Part shown: one piece after another, positions 19,101-27,996 of the stretch
Layout of the letters: each line of letters starts with the position of its first letter
How positions within the stretch are numbered: position 1 is the first letter of the stretch
Assembly (NCBI RefSeq): GCF_002234375.1
Contig: NZ_NMQV01000026.1
Coordinates: forward strand, 1 to 34,153
Direction: 5' to 3'
DNA from: Pseudomonas fluvialis
GTDB taxonomy: Bacteria; Pseudomonadota; Gammaproteobacteria; Pseudomonadales; Pseudomonadaceae
DNA: 34,153 nt
Notes under the pieces: model-generated
What the model was told of the DNA's origin: nothing
Seen by the model: the letters and a program-made list of their open reading frames with translations, nothing else
Databases searched by the model: none
Made by a program: the position numbers and the translations under genes

Positions 19101-19688
19101 CCAGAAAATGCACGTCGCCGCTATGAGGAGTTGACTGCCCGATTGGAGCAGCGCACCCGTGAGCTGCAAGCCATGCAACAGGTCAGCTCTGCCACCCCTG
19201 TGGTGATCGGGGGAGCCCTAGTGATTCCTGCTGGATTGCTGGCCCAGCGCCAAGGCGATACAGCATTCTGTGCAGATGCGGAGGCGCGTTCGCGTGTTGA
19301 GTGGGCTGCTATGCATGCCGTTATTGCAGCAGAACAGGCTCTGGGACATGTAGTGAAGGATGTTTCCGCCGAGAAGTGCGGCTGGGACATCACTGCACGT
19401 CCGCCGGTTGCCGCGGATGGCAGCATCAAGGATGACCGCCATATTGAGGTCAAGGGGCGTGTAAAGGGCGCGACCACAGTCACCGTGACCAAGAACGAGA
19501 TCTTCTCCAGCTACAACCAGGGCGAGAAATACATCCTCGCCATAGTGCTGGTGGATGGCGATCAGACAGATGGCCCTTACTACATCAAGCACCCATTCAA
19601 GAGCGAGCCGGAGTTCGGCATTGCCAGTGTTAACTACGACTTGGCTGAGCTGCTGTCCCGAGCGATCAAGCCGGAGGAAAGCCTGTGA
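16164..19688 (+). CDS. SNF2-type helicase with C-terminal DUF3883/PD-(D/E)XK nuclease-like domain (DrmD/Hma-helicase-like)
   Basis: The 1174-aa protein is a SWI2/SNF2 translocase. It has a Walker A '[12 protein letters not shown]' (K135), 'DEAHKLS' (D230-H233), and C-terminal motor motifs '[12 protein letters not shown]' and '[11 protein letters not shown]' (600-610). A long helical region follows, then a C-terminal domain with D1075 in 'GWDI' and E1095-V-K1097 in 'HIEVKGR', the catalytic pattern of PD-(D/E)XK nucleases and of DUF3883. SNF2 proteins of this size serve DISARM (DrmD) and helicase-methylase-ATPase systems. ATG 16164 has GGAAG 6-7 nt upstream and starts the conserved 'VKLEDI' block; the longer open frame to 15993 has no such support. 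Its TGA overlaps the next gene's GTG start. Confidence 0.9.
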   Translation: MVKLEDITKDAQIRGLHGDEVVKIVSVDKVGDSAISVVYQKSAGGYGDQMLFRSDESRLELAQGGKAWAFDAPGSDFKLALEAWRIQLAHLFDPMMAVHTSNVDPLPHQISAVYESMLPRQPLRFVLADDPGAGKTIMAGLLIRELLMRADARRILVVSPGSLTEQWQDELLEKFGIKFEVFSREKQEQCATGNYFEEQNLLICRLDQLSRNEDYQLKLKNTDWDLIIVDEAHKLSANYFGNKVNKTKRFELGELLGSITRHFLLMTATPHNGKEEDFQIWLSLLDGDRFYGKFREGAHKVDVSDLMRRMVKEELLKFDGTKLFPERRAYTANYSLSDLEAALYHDVTDYVRNQMNLADRLDGQRKNNVGFALTQLQRRLASSPEAIYQSLRNRRKRLENRVEEEKLHLRGGGVASVLGEYLVKKRIEVPDNLDDMEDELSADEYELYADQLVDQASAAETIAEMETEICLLQGLEQQAQRLVASGSDRKWEELSCLLQDSPQMYNGESRRKLIIFTEHRATLDYLVRRIADMLGDPDAIVTIHGGTNRDERRKVQEEFRHNPRVLVLIATDAAGEGVNLQNANLMVNYDLPWNPNRLEQRFGRIHRIGQDQVCHLWNIVANETREGEVFQKLFEKLEIEKQALGGKVFDILGEAFDNVSLKDLLIEAIRYGDSPEVRARQSQVIDGALDTEHLREILRRNALVEQHMSLDQLYAVKEEMEKAEARKLQPYFIRAFFNEAFTSVGGELRNREPARYEIRHVPAALRERDRVIGETRTPVLKQYERICFEKQQVRVPGKPMADLIHPGHPLMQALTDITLSAHRGKLKQGSVLVDPNDDSLIPKVLFMLDHSVRESAADQPKIVSRRLQFVEIDPQGQSSNAGWAPHLDLLPIKQEELALVQDVLSASWLQQNLENLALQHASQQLVPEHFSEVKTRVERQAERVLAAVHERLVKEINYWSDRYLKLSDDVAAGKQPRMQPENARRRYEELTARLEQRTRELQAMQQVSSATPVVIGGALVIPAGLLAQRQGDTAFCADAEARSRVEWAAMHAVIAAEQALGHVVKDVSAEKCGWDITARPPVAADGSIKDDRHIEVKGRVKGATTVTVTKNEIFSSYNQGEKYILAIVLVDGDQTDGPYYIKHPFKSEPEFGIASVNYDLAELLSRAIKPEESL

Positions 19689-20995
19689 ATTTAGAGAAGC
19701 TGCGCTTACAGAACTATCGGCGCTTTTCCAATTTTGAAATCGACTTCGACCCAGAGCTAACGGTTATAGCCGCTCGCAACGGTCAAGGTAAAACCACCAT
19801 TCTTGAAGCCATCGCTGCTGCCTTTGGCCCCTTTGTTGGTGCGTTTGACATGGGCAAGTCGAAGCACATTGAGCGCACCGATGCGCGTTATGTGCGCATC
19901 AGTGCAGGTTACGAGAATGAGCAAAAATTTCCTGTGGTTGTGGATGCGCAAATGCGCGCACCGGCCATGCAGTGGCAAAGGGCACTGCTCAGTGCTAAGA
20001 GCCGCACGACCACCAAGGAAGCTTGGCTATTAGCTAGTTGGGGTAAAGATCTGCAGAGCCAACTGCGAAATGATGCGGGTGTCGAGTTGCCCCTTGTTGC
20101 CTACTACAGTTCAAGGCGACTTTGGGTCAGTCACAAGAACACGTCCAGTAGGGCGATACTGACTGAGAGTCGTACCGCAGGTTATGAAGATTGTCTCTCT
20201 TCGCTGTCCAACTACACCCAGCTGCAGCAATGGATGCGTAAAGCAACTTATGCAGTCGTTCAGCAGCGCGAGCAGCCTGGCTACGAACTATCGAATCTTG
20301 AGCCAAGGCTTCAAGGCATTAGAAATGCTGTAGATCAGGTGCTGGCCGAAGAAGGCTGGAGCGGATTTCACTACAGCCTGGTATTTGAAGACTTGGCCAT
20401 GTCGCACCCTGATCATGGTGCACTTCCCCTCAGTTTGTTGAGTGATGGGGTGCGTGCAATGATTTCGCTGGCGGCCGACCTAGCCTTTCGCTGCGCGCGA
20501 CTCAATGGTCAATTCAAGGAACTAGCGCCCCAGAAAACCACCGGCATTGTGCTGATCGATGAGGTTGATCTTCACCTGCATCCGGCATGGCAGCAGCGTG
20601 TCATAGGCTCGTTGCGTCAGGCATTTCCACGCTTCCAGTTCATTGTCAGCTCGCATAGTCCGCAGGTGTTGACCACTGTAAGCCGCGAACAGATCCGTGT
20701 AGTTCGAAGGAATGACCAAGGTGATTGGCTTTCGGAAAAGCCCCCGCTGAGTCCATTGGCTCAAGAATCGGGTGATGCATTGGCATACGTAATGGATGTC
20801 AGCCCAAAACCCCCGCTGGATACAGTAACCAAGGCTCATGAATACGAGCAGTTGGTACGCAGTGGCAAGGGCGATCAGGAAGAGGCGCGGCGTCTGAAAA
20901 GCGAGCTGGATGCCGAAGGTTATGAAACTCCCCAGGCGCAGGCAGCGCTCTGGGCGTTTTTGGCGGAGCAGGCAGGGAAGCAGAAGCATGATTGA
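19685..20995 (+). CDS. ABC/RecF-type AAA ATPase, PtuA-like
   Basis: This 436-aa ATPase belongs to the SMC/RecF-like AAA group used in Septu (PtuA), OLD-like and retron effectors. It has an N-terminal '[19 protein letters not shown]', Walker A 'ARNGQGKTT' (K36), a signature-like '[11 protein letters not shown]' near 250, Walker B '[14 protein letters not shown]' (D292-E293), and a switch His in 'VSSHSP'. There is no TOPRIM domain, so it is not an OLD nuclease. It starts with GTG 19685 in a GTGA overlap with the SNF2 gene and overlaps the HNH gene by 8 nt. The pairing with an HNH nuclease is the basis for the PtuA comparison; the ATPase is expected to gate that nuclease. Confidence 0.85.
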   Translation: MNLEKLRLQNYRRFSNFEIDFDPELTVIAARNGQGKTTILEAIAAAFGPFVGAFDMGKSKHIERTDARYVRISAGYENEQKFPVVVDAQMRAPAMQWQRALLSAKSRTTTKEAWLLASWGKDLQSQLRNDAGVELPLVAYYSSRRLWVSHKNTSSRAILTESRTAGYEDCLSSLSNYTQLQQWMRKATYAVVQQREQPGYELSNLEPRLQGIRNAVDQVLAEEGWSGFHYSLVFEDLAMSHPDHGALPLSLLSDGVRAMISLAADLAFRCARLNGQFKELAPQKTTGIVLIDEVDLHLHPAWQQRVIGSLRQAFPRFQFIVSSHSPQVLTTVSREQIRVVRRNDQGDWLSEKPPLSPLAQESGDALAYVMDVSPKPPLDTVTKAHEYEQLVRSGKGDQEEARRLKSELDAEGYETPQAQAALWAFLAEQAGKQKHD

Positions 20996-21578
20996 GTTGG
21001 TGCATAACCCAGTCGTCCCAGCGGTTCTTCAGGCTTATGTTGCGGCTAACCGCGCTGCAGTGCCGGCAGATTTTGACAGCGCCGCCTTTCAGCCGGTGAA
21101 GCGTCAAGTTAAAGCGAGCCTAAATGCTGATCAGGGTGGGCTCTGCGTCTATTGCGAAACTGAGCTGGCTGCGCAGTCTGGCCAAGTGGATCACATTAAA
21201 CCGAAAAGCGGCCCGAATGCGCATCCGCATCTGGCATTTACATATAGCAACTACGCCCAAAGCTGCATCAACGAAAAAACCTGCGGGCAAAAGAAAAAAG
21301 CCGGGCTCCTGCCCATCCAGCCGGGGCCTGGCTGTAACGACGATTTCTCCCTGAGCACTGACGGCCAACTGGAGCCGATGCCTGATCTCATTCGCCAGCG
21401 TAAGCATGCTGTGCGACAGACCCGCGACATGCTCGGTCTGCAGAATGCTGCCTTGGTGCGCGAGCGTCAGCGATGGATCGAGACCGTCATCGAGCTCATG
21501 CAGAACCAGCCGGCGCTCGTGCCAGCCTTTCTGGCTGATAAACCCTTTCGTCACATTCTTCGCCGGCTTGCGGCGTGA
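20988..21578 (+). CDS. HNH endonuclease, PtuB-like (TIGR02646-type)
   Basis: The 196-aa product has a zinc-bound HNH fold: C53-V-Y-C56, then D68-H69 in 'VDHIKPKS', then N88 and C93/C99 in '[14 protein letters not shown]', followed by a Lys-rich stretch. This layout and length match the PtuB/TIGR02646 nucleases that act with a PtuA ATPase in Septu and in retron Ec78-type systems. ATG 20988 overlaps the ATPase gene by 8 nt; the longer open frame to 20910 lies wholly inside that gene. The stop overlaps the GTG of the methylase gene. It probably degrades nucleic acid once released by its ATPase partner; the substrate (DNA or RNA) is not visible from sequence. Confidence 0.85.
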   Translation: MIELVHNPVVPAVLQAYVAANRAAVPADFDSAAFQPVKRQVKASLNADQGGLCVYCETELAAQSGQVDHIKPKSGPNAHPHLAFTYSNYAQSCINEKTCGQKKKAGLLPIQPGPGCNDDFSLSTDGQLEPMPDLIRQRKHAVRQTRDMLGLQNAALVRERQRWIETVIELMQNQPALVPAFLADKPFRHILRRLAA

Positions 21579-24484
21579 GTATTGCAATGTACCCAATCAA
21601 AACCCCAAAGAAACTCATCGAAGTCGCCCTACCGCTGGACAAGATCAACATCGCGGCCGCGCGGGAGAAGTCCATCCGCCACGGCCACCCCAGCACGCTG
21701 CATCTGTGGTGGGCGCGGCGGCCATTGGCGGCGGCGCGCGCAGTGATTTTTGCCCAGATGGTCAATGACCCTGGTTATGAGCGCCATCTGGGACGTGGGG
21801 TGAACAAGGAGAAGGCGACTGCCGAACGTGAGCGGCTGTTCAGGATCATCGAAGACCTGGTGCAGTGGGAAAACACCAATAACGAGGATGTGCTGGAGCG
21901 TGCCCGAGCGGAGATCTGGAAGAGCTGGCGGGAAACCTGCGAGCTGAACAAGAACCACCCTCAGGCTGCCGAGCTGTTCAACCCGGAAAAGCTGCCGGGT
22001 TTCCATGATCCTTTCGCGGGTGGTGGAGCGCTGCCGCTGGAGGCCCAGCGCCTCGGGCTGGAAAGCTACGCCTCCGACCTTAATCCGGTGGCGGTGACCA
22101 TCAATAAGGCGATGATTGAGATTCCGCCCAAGTTTGCTGGTCGTGCGCCGGTTGGGCCTGAAATCGATGCTGACAAGAGCAGTAAAAAGCGCGCAACCCG
22201 CGATGCCTTTGAGGACTGGTCGGGCGCTAAGGGGCTGGCCGAGGATGTACGTCGCTATGGCGCTTGGATGCGTGAAGAAGCTCAGAAGCGAATCGGGCAT
22301 CTGTACCCGCAGATTGAAGTAACCCCTGAAATGGTCGCCGAACGTCCCGATCTGGCGCAGTACCAGGGCGAAAAGCTCACCGTGATCGCTTGGCTGTGGG
22401 CGCGAACGGTAAAAAGCCCCAACCCGGCGTTCAGCCATGCCGAGGTGCCGCTGGCTTCGACCTTTATCCTGTCGAGCAAGGCAGGCAAGGAAAGCTATGT
22501 CGAGCCGGTGATCGAGGGCGACAGCTATCGCTTTACCGTCAAGGTGGGAGAGCCGCCGGCTGCGGCTAAGGATGGCACCAAGCTGTCACGCGGGGCGAAT
22601 TTCCAGTGTCTTTTGTCCGATACGCCTATTGAACCGAAGTACATCTACAGCGAAGCGAAAGCTGGGCGTATGGGCGAACGATTGATGGCAGTTGTTGCAG
22701 AAGGTACGCGCGGTCGGGTCTATCTGGCCCCAACTGCCGAGCAGTTAGCGATTGCAAGACAAGCGCAGCCTGAGTGGAAGCCGGAAGTGGAAATGCCGGC
22801 TAATCCGCGCTGGTTCTCGCCACCAGCCTATGGGCTGAAAACTTACGGTGATCTGTTCACCTCTCGCCAGTTGGTTGCGCTGAGTACCTTCTCCGACCTG
22901 GTATTGGAAGCCATCGCCCGTGTGCACGAGGATGCGCTGGAAGCCGGTATGGCCGATAACGGGCTGGGGCTGGATCAGGGCGGTACGGGAGCCACAGCTT
23001 ATGCGCAGGCGGTGGGGGTATATCTGGCGTTTGCGATTAGCAAGGTCAGCAATATCGGCTCAACCGTCGCCTCTTGGATGAATGATCGTGGTGCGTTCCG
23101 TGAAACTTTTGCCCGCCAAGCTATCCCAATGGTTTGGGATTTTGCTGAAGCAAACCCGTTTGCCGACGCTGGTGGGAGTTTTGCCACTGCAATTGATAAA
23201 GGGGCTATGGCAGTCCGTGACTTGCCTGACGATGGCAAGGGGCATGTCTATCAGCAGGATGCTCAGACGCAACAGATCAGCGAGGGGAAGCTGATTTCCA
23301 CCGATCCGCCGTACTACGACAATATCGGCTATGCAGACCTGTCGGATTTCTTCTATGTCTGGCTGCGCCGTATGCTACGACCAGTCTTTCCTAGCTTGTA
23401 TGCCACCCTAGCGGTGCCGAAGGCCGAGGAACTGGTGGCTACACCGTACCGACATGGTGGCAAAAAGGAGGCCGAAAATTTCTTCCTCGACGGCATGACC
23501 GCTGCCATGCACAACCTTGCCGATCTGGCCCATCCGGCTTTTCCGGTAACTATTTACTACGCCTTCAAGCAGGCGGAAACCAAGGGGGATGCCGGTACCT
23601 CCAGCACCGGCTGGGAAACCTTCCTAGCCGCCGTACTCAAGGCTGGCTTTACTCTGACTGGTACCTGGCCGATGCGTACTGAAGGCGCAGGGCGCTTAAT
23701 CGGTAAAGGTACCAACGCCCTGGCCTCCAGTATCGTGCTGGTCTGCCGCTCGCGTGCTGCCGATGCACCGACCGTCTCTCGCCGCGACTTTATCCGCGAA
23801 CTCAACGCCACCCTGCCGGATGCACTGTTGGACATGACCCGTGGCGGCATTAATTCGCCGGTAGCCCCGGTGGATTTGTCTCAGGCGATTATTGGCCCCG
23901 GAATGGAGGTGTTCAGTAAGTACAGCGCTGTGCTGGAGGCTGACGGCTCGTCTATGAGCGTGCGTAGCGCGCTTCAACTGATCAATCGTTTTGTCGGCGA
24001 AGACGACTTTGACCACGACACCCAGTTCTGCCTCGCCTGGTTTGAGCAGCACGGCTGGGCCGAAGGCAAGTATGGTGACGCAGATGTGCTAGCCCGCGCC
24101 AAGGGCACCAGCGTTAATGGACTAATGGACGCCGGTGTCGTGAATAGCGCTAGCGGCAATCTGCGCCTACTCAAATGGGCGGAAATGCCGGGTGACTGGT
24201 CGCCGGAAAGCGACAACCGTGTGCCTGTGTGGGAAGCCCTGCACCAGCTGATTCGTGCACTGAATCAGGACGGTGAAACCGCCGCCGGTCAACTGCTTGC
24301 ACGCATGCCTGACAAAACTGCCGGCATTACTGCGCTGACTTATCGCCTTTACACCCTTTGCGAACGCCAGGGCTGGGCTGAGGAAGCGCGTGCCTACAAC
24401 GAACTGCAAGGTGCTTGGCTCGGTATCGAACAGGCCAGCCAAGAAGCGGGCCATATTGGTAGCCAAAGCGCACTGGATATCTGA
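21575..24484 (+). CDS. DUF1156-type DNA methylase (N6-adenine or N4-cytosine)
   Basis: This 969-aa methylase starts with the DUF1156 block ('[14 protein letters not shown]', '[20 protein letters not shown]', residues about 10-55). SAM-binding motif I is 'DPFAGGG' at 145-151 followed by 'SDLNPVAV'; the catalytic motif is 'DPPYYDN' starting at 577. About 425 residues separate the two and probably hold target recognition. Order I then IV with DPPY predicts amino methylation of adenine (or cytosine N4). Such proteins pair with DUF499 ATPases and SNF2 helicases in predicted helicase-methylase-ATPase defence loci, where the methylase should mark host DNA. GTG 21575 overlaps the HNH stop as GTGA; an in-frame ATG at 21587 is an alternative. 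Confidence 0.9.
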   Translation: MSIAMYPIKTPKKLIEVALPLDKINIAAAREKSIRHGHPSTLHLWWARRPLAAARAVIFAQMVNDPGYERHLGRGVNKEKATAERERLFRIIEDLVQWENTNNEDVLERARAEIWKSWRETCELNKNHPQAAELFNPEKLPGFHDPFAGGGALPLEAQRLGLESYASDLNPVAVTINKAMIEIPPKFAGRAPVGPEIDADKSSKKRATRDAFEDWSGAKGLAEDVRRYGAWMREEAQKRIGHLYPQIEVTPEMVAERPDLAQYQGEKLTVIAWLWARTVKSPNPAFSHAEVPLASTFILSSKAGKESYVEPVIEGDSYRFTVKVGEPPAAAKDGTKLSRGANFQCLLSDTPIEPKYIYSEAKAGRMGERLMAVVAEGTRGRVYLAPTAEQLAIARQAQPEWKPEVEMPANPRWFSPPAYGLKTYGDLFTSRQLVALSTFSDLVLEAIARVHEDALEAGMADNGLGLDQGGTGATAYAQAVGVYLAFAISKVSNIGSTVASWMNDRGAFRETFARQAIPMVWDFAEANPFADAGGSFATAIDKGAMAVRDLPDDGKGHVYQQDAQTQQISEGKLISTDPPYYDNIGYADLSDFFYVWLRRMLRPVFPSLYATLAVPKAEELVATPYRHGGKKEAENFFLDGMTAAMHNLADLAHPAFPVTIYYAFKQAETKGDAGTSSTGWETFLAAVLKAGFTLTGTWPMRTEGAGRLIGKGTNALASSIVLVCRSRAADAPTVSRRDFIRELNATLPDALLDMTRGGINSPVAPVDLSQAIIGPGMEVFSKYSAVLEADGSSMSVRSALQLINRFVGEDDFDHDTQFCLAWFEQHGWAEGKYGDADVLARAKGTSVNGLMDAGVVNSASGNLRLLKWAEMPGDWSPESDNRVPVWEALHQLIRALNQDGETAAGQLLARMPDKTAGITALTYRLYTLCERQGWAEEARAYNELQGAWLGIEQASQEAGHIGSQSALDI

Positions 24485-24525
24485 CGAAGCATCTTTGGGA
24501 TGAATTGACGTAAAGGAATTTAGGG

Positions 24526-26622
24526 ATGCAACGGGATGATGCTGAGAGGCTGCTGAAGGTCGCGATTGGCAATGCGGCAGCCGTTTTCAGGGATGGACAG
24601 TGGGAGGCTATTGATGCCCTGGTCAACCAGCGCAAGAAGATGCTGGTTGTCCAGCGCACAGGCTGGGGCAAGAGCTCGGTGTACTTTATCAGTACGCGGA
24701 TTCTGCGAGACCGAGGGCTGGGGCCAACCATTATCATCTCGCCTTTGCTGGCGCTGATGCGTAATCAGATCGAGGCTGCCGGCCGCTTGGGCATTCGCGC
24801 TGTTACCATCAACTCAACCAACACCCATGAATGGGAGCAGGCACGGCAGGCGGTGCTTGCCGATCAGGTGGATTGCTTGTTGATTTCTCCGGAACGGCTG
24901 TCGAACGAAGGGTTTATGGAAACCATTCTGCAGCCAATTGCGGACCGTATCGGCCTGATGGTGATTGATGAGGCGCACTGTATTTCCGACTGGGGGCATG
25001 ATTTCCGGCCGGACTACCGGCGCATCGTCAACATCCTGCGTTTCCTCCCAGCCAATACCCCTGTTCTGGGGACGACCGCTACAGCCAATGACCGAGTGGT
25101 TCGGGATATCCAGGCGCAGTTCGGCGATATCCAGATTGTGCGTGGCACGCTGACCCGAGAGAGCCTTGCGTTGGAGAATTTGCGCATGCCGGATCAAGCG
25201 AGTCGATTGGCATGGCTGGCTCAAACCATCCCGACCCTGCCGGGTACTGGCATTCTGTATACGCTCACCCAGCGCGATAGCGAGCAGGTCGCTCGCTGGC
25301 TTCGCGCCAATGGGATTAATGCTGCGTCGTATCACAGTGACGTAGTCCATCCAGGATTCGATAGCAGTGACCAATACCGTCAGCACCTGGAAGATGAGTT
25401 ACTGGCGAATAACATCAAGGTCTTGGTGGCGACCACTGCGCTGGGTATGGGCTATGACAAGCCGGATCTTGGCTTTGTCATTCACTACCAGGCGCCTGGC
25501 TCTATCGTTGCGTACTACCAGCAGGTCGGCCGAGCAGGGCGAGCCATCGATTATTCACTTGGTCTGCTGGTCTCTGGTGAGGAAGACGAGAAGATTCATG
25601 CTTTCTTCAGGCGCTCGGCTTTCCCGCCTGCAGGCCAGGTGCGGCACTTGCTGGGTGTGCTAGCGAGTCATGATGGTCTGACGCTGCGTGATTTGGAGGA
25701 GCACAGCAATCTCGCCCATGGGCAGATTGAGAAAATCTTAAAGCTGCTCAGCGTTGAAAACCCTGCACCGCTGATCAAGATCGGCAGCAAGTGGTACCGC
25801 ACGCCCGTTCCTTACGAGCTTGATGAAGAGCGAATTGCTCAGCTCACTCTGTTGCGTGAGCAGGAGTGGCAGCAAGTGCAGGCTTATTTGAATGAGCCTG
25901 GTTGTCTGATGGCATTTTTACGCTCTGCGCTTGATGACCCCGAGCATGAGCCGTGCGGTAAGTGCGCAAACTGCCTGGGTAAGGCGCTGGTGTCCGGTGC
26001 TGTGGACAGCAAGCTGGTGCATGAGGCCGCGACCTTTATTCGGCATGCAGAGTTTCCTATCAAACCCAAGAAGCAGGTCGCCAAGGGGGGCTTTAAATAC
26101 TACGGCTTCCCAACGAATCTACCCCCTCAGCTTCAGGCGGAAGAGGGGCGTGTTCTGTCGCAATGGCGTGATGGTGGTTGGGGAGAGTTAGCGGCTGACG
26201 GCAAAGATCAAGGCCATTTTGACGACGCACTGGTTGCTGCTATGGCAGAGATGATCCAAGCGCGATGGCAGCCTGTGCCCAAGCCCACCTGGCTGTGCTG
26301 TGTACCTTCTCTGGGGCATCCAGAGTTGGTTCCTGATTTCGCTCAGCGGCTGGCGGCAGCTCTAGGGATTCCTTTTGTCGAGTGCGTAAGCAAGGTCAGG
26401 CAGAATGAGCCACAGAAGTGGCAATACAATCGTTTCCACCAGTGCCGGAATTTAGATGGCGTGTTCGCTGTAGGCGAAGGCATCCCATCGGGACCGGTAC
26501 TGCTGGTTGATGACATGATCGATTCAGGCTGGACGATGACCGTTATTGCTGCACTGCTTAGGCGTGCTGGTAGCGGGCCTGTCTATCCGCTGGCAATTTC
26601 ATCTACGGCAAGCAAGGCATGA
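24526..26622 (+). CDS. RecQ-family helicase fused to a ComF/ShosT-like phosphoribosyltransferase
   Basis: The 698-aa protein has a RecQ core (about 1-350): 'QRTGWGKSSVYF' (K49), 'DEAHCISDWGHDFRPDY' (D148-H151, with the RecQ-typical aromatic loop), and 'YYQQVGRAGR' near 325-335. A RecQ zinc module follows (C-x16-C-x2-C-x2-C near 465-490, with 'CGKCANC'). The last 110 residues form a type I phosphoribosyltransferase: 'CCVPSLGHPELV' near 585 and the PRPP loop 'LLVDDMIDSGWT' with D662-D663 and D666. ATG 24526 has AAGGA upstream; its stop overlaps the DprA-like start as ATGA. PRTase plus DprA is the composition of the ShosTA toxin-antitoxin-like defence pair; here the PRTase is tethered to a helicase. 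Confidence 0.9.
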   Translation: MQRDDAERLLKVAIGNAAAVFRDGQWEAIDALVNQRKKMLVVQRTGWGKSSVYFISTRILRDRGLGPTIIISPLLALMRNQIEAAGRLGIRAVTINSTNTHEWEQARQAVLADQVDCLLISPERLSNEGFMETILQPIADRIGLMVIDEAHCISDWGHDFRPDYRRIVNILRFLPANTPVLGTTATANDRVVRDIQAQFGDIQIVRGTLTRESLALENLRMPDQASRLAWLAQTIPTLPGTGILYTLTQRDSEQVARWLRANGINAASYHSDVVHPGFDSSDQYRQHLEDELLANNIKVLVATTALGMGYDKPDLGFVIHYQAPGSIVAYYQQVGRAGRAIDYSLGLLVSGEEDEKIHAFFRRSAFPPAGQVRHLLGVLASHDGLTLRDLEEHSNLAHGQIEKILKLLSVENPAPLIKIGSKWYRTPVPYELDEERIAQLTLLREQEWQQVQAYLNEPGCLMAFLRSALDDPEHEPCGKCANCLGKALVSGAVDSKLVHEAATFIRHAEFPIKPKKQVAKGGFKYYGFPTNLPPQLQAEEGRVLSQWRDGGWGELAADGKDQGHFDDALVAAMAEMIQARWQPVPKPTWLCCVPSLGHPELVPDFAQRLAAALGIPFVECVSKVRQNEPQKWQYNRFHQCRNLDGVFAVGEGIPSGPVLLVDDMIDSGWTMTVIAALLRRAGSGPVYPLAISSTASKA

Positions 26623-27977
26623 TAAATACCAATACACAGTCGATCCTGCTGCTGACTTCTTATTTCTCGAAGTCAGCTGGCGACGCCAAACCGCTCTCTC
26701 CGACGGAGTGGGGGCGTTTCGCACTGTGGCTCAACGAGCAAGGCAAGACGCCTGCAGACCTGGTGACGGCTGAGCCGCGTGCAGTATTGCAGGGCTGGCA
26801 AGACGACAAGATCTCGTTTGATCGCATCGAGCAACTGCTTGGGCGAGGGCATGCGCTGGCATTGGCCCTGGAGAAATGGAGTCGCGCTGGGATATGGGTG
26901 TTGACTCGCTCGGATGCAGACTACCCCAAGCTGCTCAAGCAGCGACTGCGAAACAGCGCTCCTCCCGTTCTGTTCGGTTGTGGCAATGCGCGCCTGTTGA
27001 ATCAGCGTGGTGTCTGTGTGGTTGGTGCACGCAAGGCGGATGAGGTGGATCTTGGCTTCGCCACGGCCTTGGGTGAGCGTATTGCGGTGGCAGGTTTGTC
27101 GGTGGTCTCAGGTGGTGCGCGTGGCGTCGATGAGGCTGCAATGTTGGGTGGTTTGAAACAGGATGGAACCGTCATCGGCATCATGGCTGATAGCCTGCTG
27201 TCGGCAGCGATGGCCAGCAAGTGGCGCAAGGGTTTGATGGACAACAATCTCGTACTGGTTTCGCCGTTTTATCCTGAAGCAGGTTTCAACGCCGGAAACG
27301 CAATGGCGCGTAACAAGTACATCTACTGCCTGAGCCAAGCAGCGGTGGTTGTTCGCTCTGATACAAAAGGCGGGACCTGGAGCGGAGCGATTGAAAACCT
27401 GAAAAAGGCTTGGGTACCCCTGTGGGTCAAGCGAGTTCAGGATGTTCAGTCCGGGAACCAGGCACTGATATCTGAAGGTGGGTACTGGCTGGAGGGGGCT
27501 GTCGAGCATCTGGATATACAGAGCTTGTGTGCGCCAGCCACTTCCAATCTGGCTACAGCCGATCTGCTTTCTACTGAAAACGGAGTTGCTGTTACCGATA
27601 CGGAGCAATCAGGTCCGGATGTCGCTGAAGCAGCGCTGTCACAAGCATCGCCCCCAGTCAGTTGCCTGGTTGAGCAGGCGGCTCAAACGAGTCCCGAGCC
27701 AAATGCTGTCCCAATAGAAATGAGTTTTTATCAGTTCTTTCTCCGCAAAATGGCGTGCCTCAAGGCAGCCGTCACCGCTGACGAATTGGCTGAGCAGTGG
27801 GATGTGCCAAAGAAGCAGATCAACGATTGGCTCAAGCAGTCGGTCGATGAAGGGCGTGTGCGCAAGCTTTCAAAACCTGTGCGCTATGAACTCATAAAAG
27901 ACTCTGGGCTTGGAAACGTAGCTGCTGAACAAACAGCCGGTGAATCTGTCGGGCAGCTGGGGCTTGGCCTCGATTAA
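26619..27977 (+). CDS. DprA/Smf-like Rossmann-fold protein with C-terminal winged helix (ShosA-like)
   Basis: The 452-aa protein carries the DprA Rossmann core: 'VCVVGARKADEVDLG' near 130-145, 'SGGARGVDEAAM' starting at S164, 'NAMARNKYIYCLS' near 227-240, and 'GGTWSGAIENL' near 250-260. Residues about 1-100 form a helical N-terminal region. A low-complexity linker (about 300-370) leads to a winged helix ('LAEQWDVPKKQINDWLKQSV', near 390-410). Housekeeping DprA loads RecA on incoming single-stranded DNA. This divergent copy is coupled (ATGA overlap) to a RecQ-PRTase gene, so it is more likely the ShosA-type partner. The residue after the 'DEAA' motif, usually His in DprA, is Met here. It is followed 19 nt later by the DUF499 gene. 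Confidence 0.85.
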   Translation: MINTNTQSILLLTSYFSKSAGDAKPLSPTEWGRFALWLNEQGKTPADLVTAEPRAVLQGWQDDKISFDRIEQLLGRGHALALALEKWSRAGIWVLTRSDADYPKLLKQRLRNSAPPVLFGCGNARLLNQRGVCVVGARKADEVDLGFATALGERIAVAGLSVVSGGARGVDEAAMLGGLKQDGTVIGIMADSLLSAAMASKWRKGLMDNNLVLVSPFYPEAGFNAGNAMARNKYIYCLSQAAVVVRSDTKGGTWSGAIENLKKAWVPLWVKRVQDVQSGNQALISEGGYWLEGAVEHLDIQSLCAPATSNLATADLLSTENGVAVTDTEQSGPDVAEAALSQASPPVSCLVEQAAQTSPEPNAVPIEMSFYQFFLRKMACLKAAVTADELAEQWDVPKKQINDWLKQSVDEGRVRKLSKPVRYELIKDSGLGNVAAEQTAGESVGQLGLGLD

Positions 27978-27996
27978 TTTTTGAAGGGATTATCTA

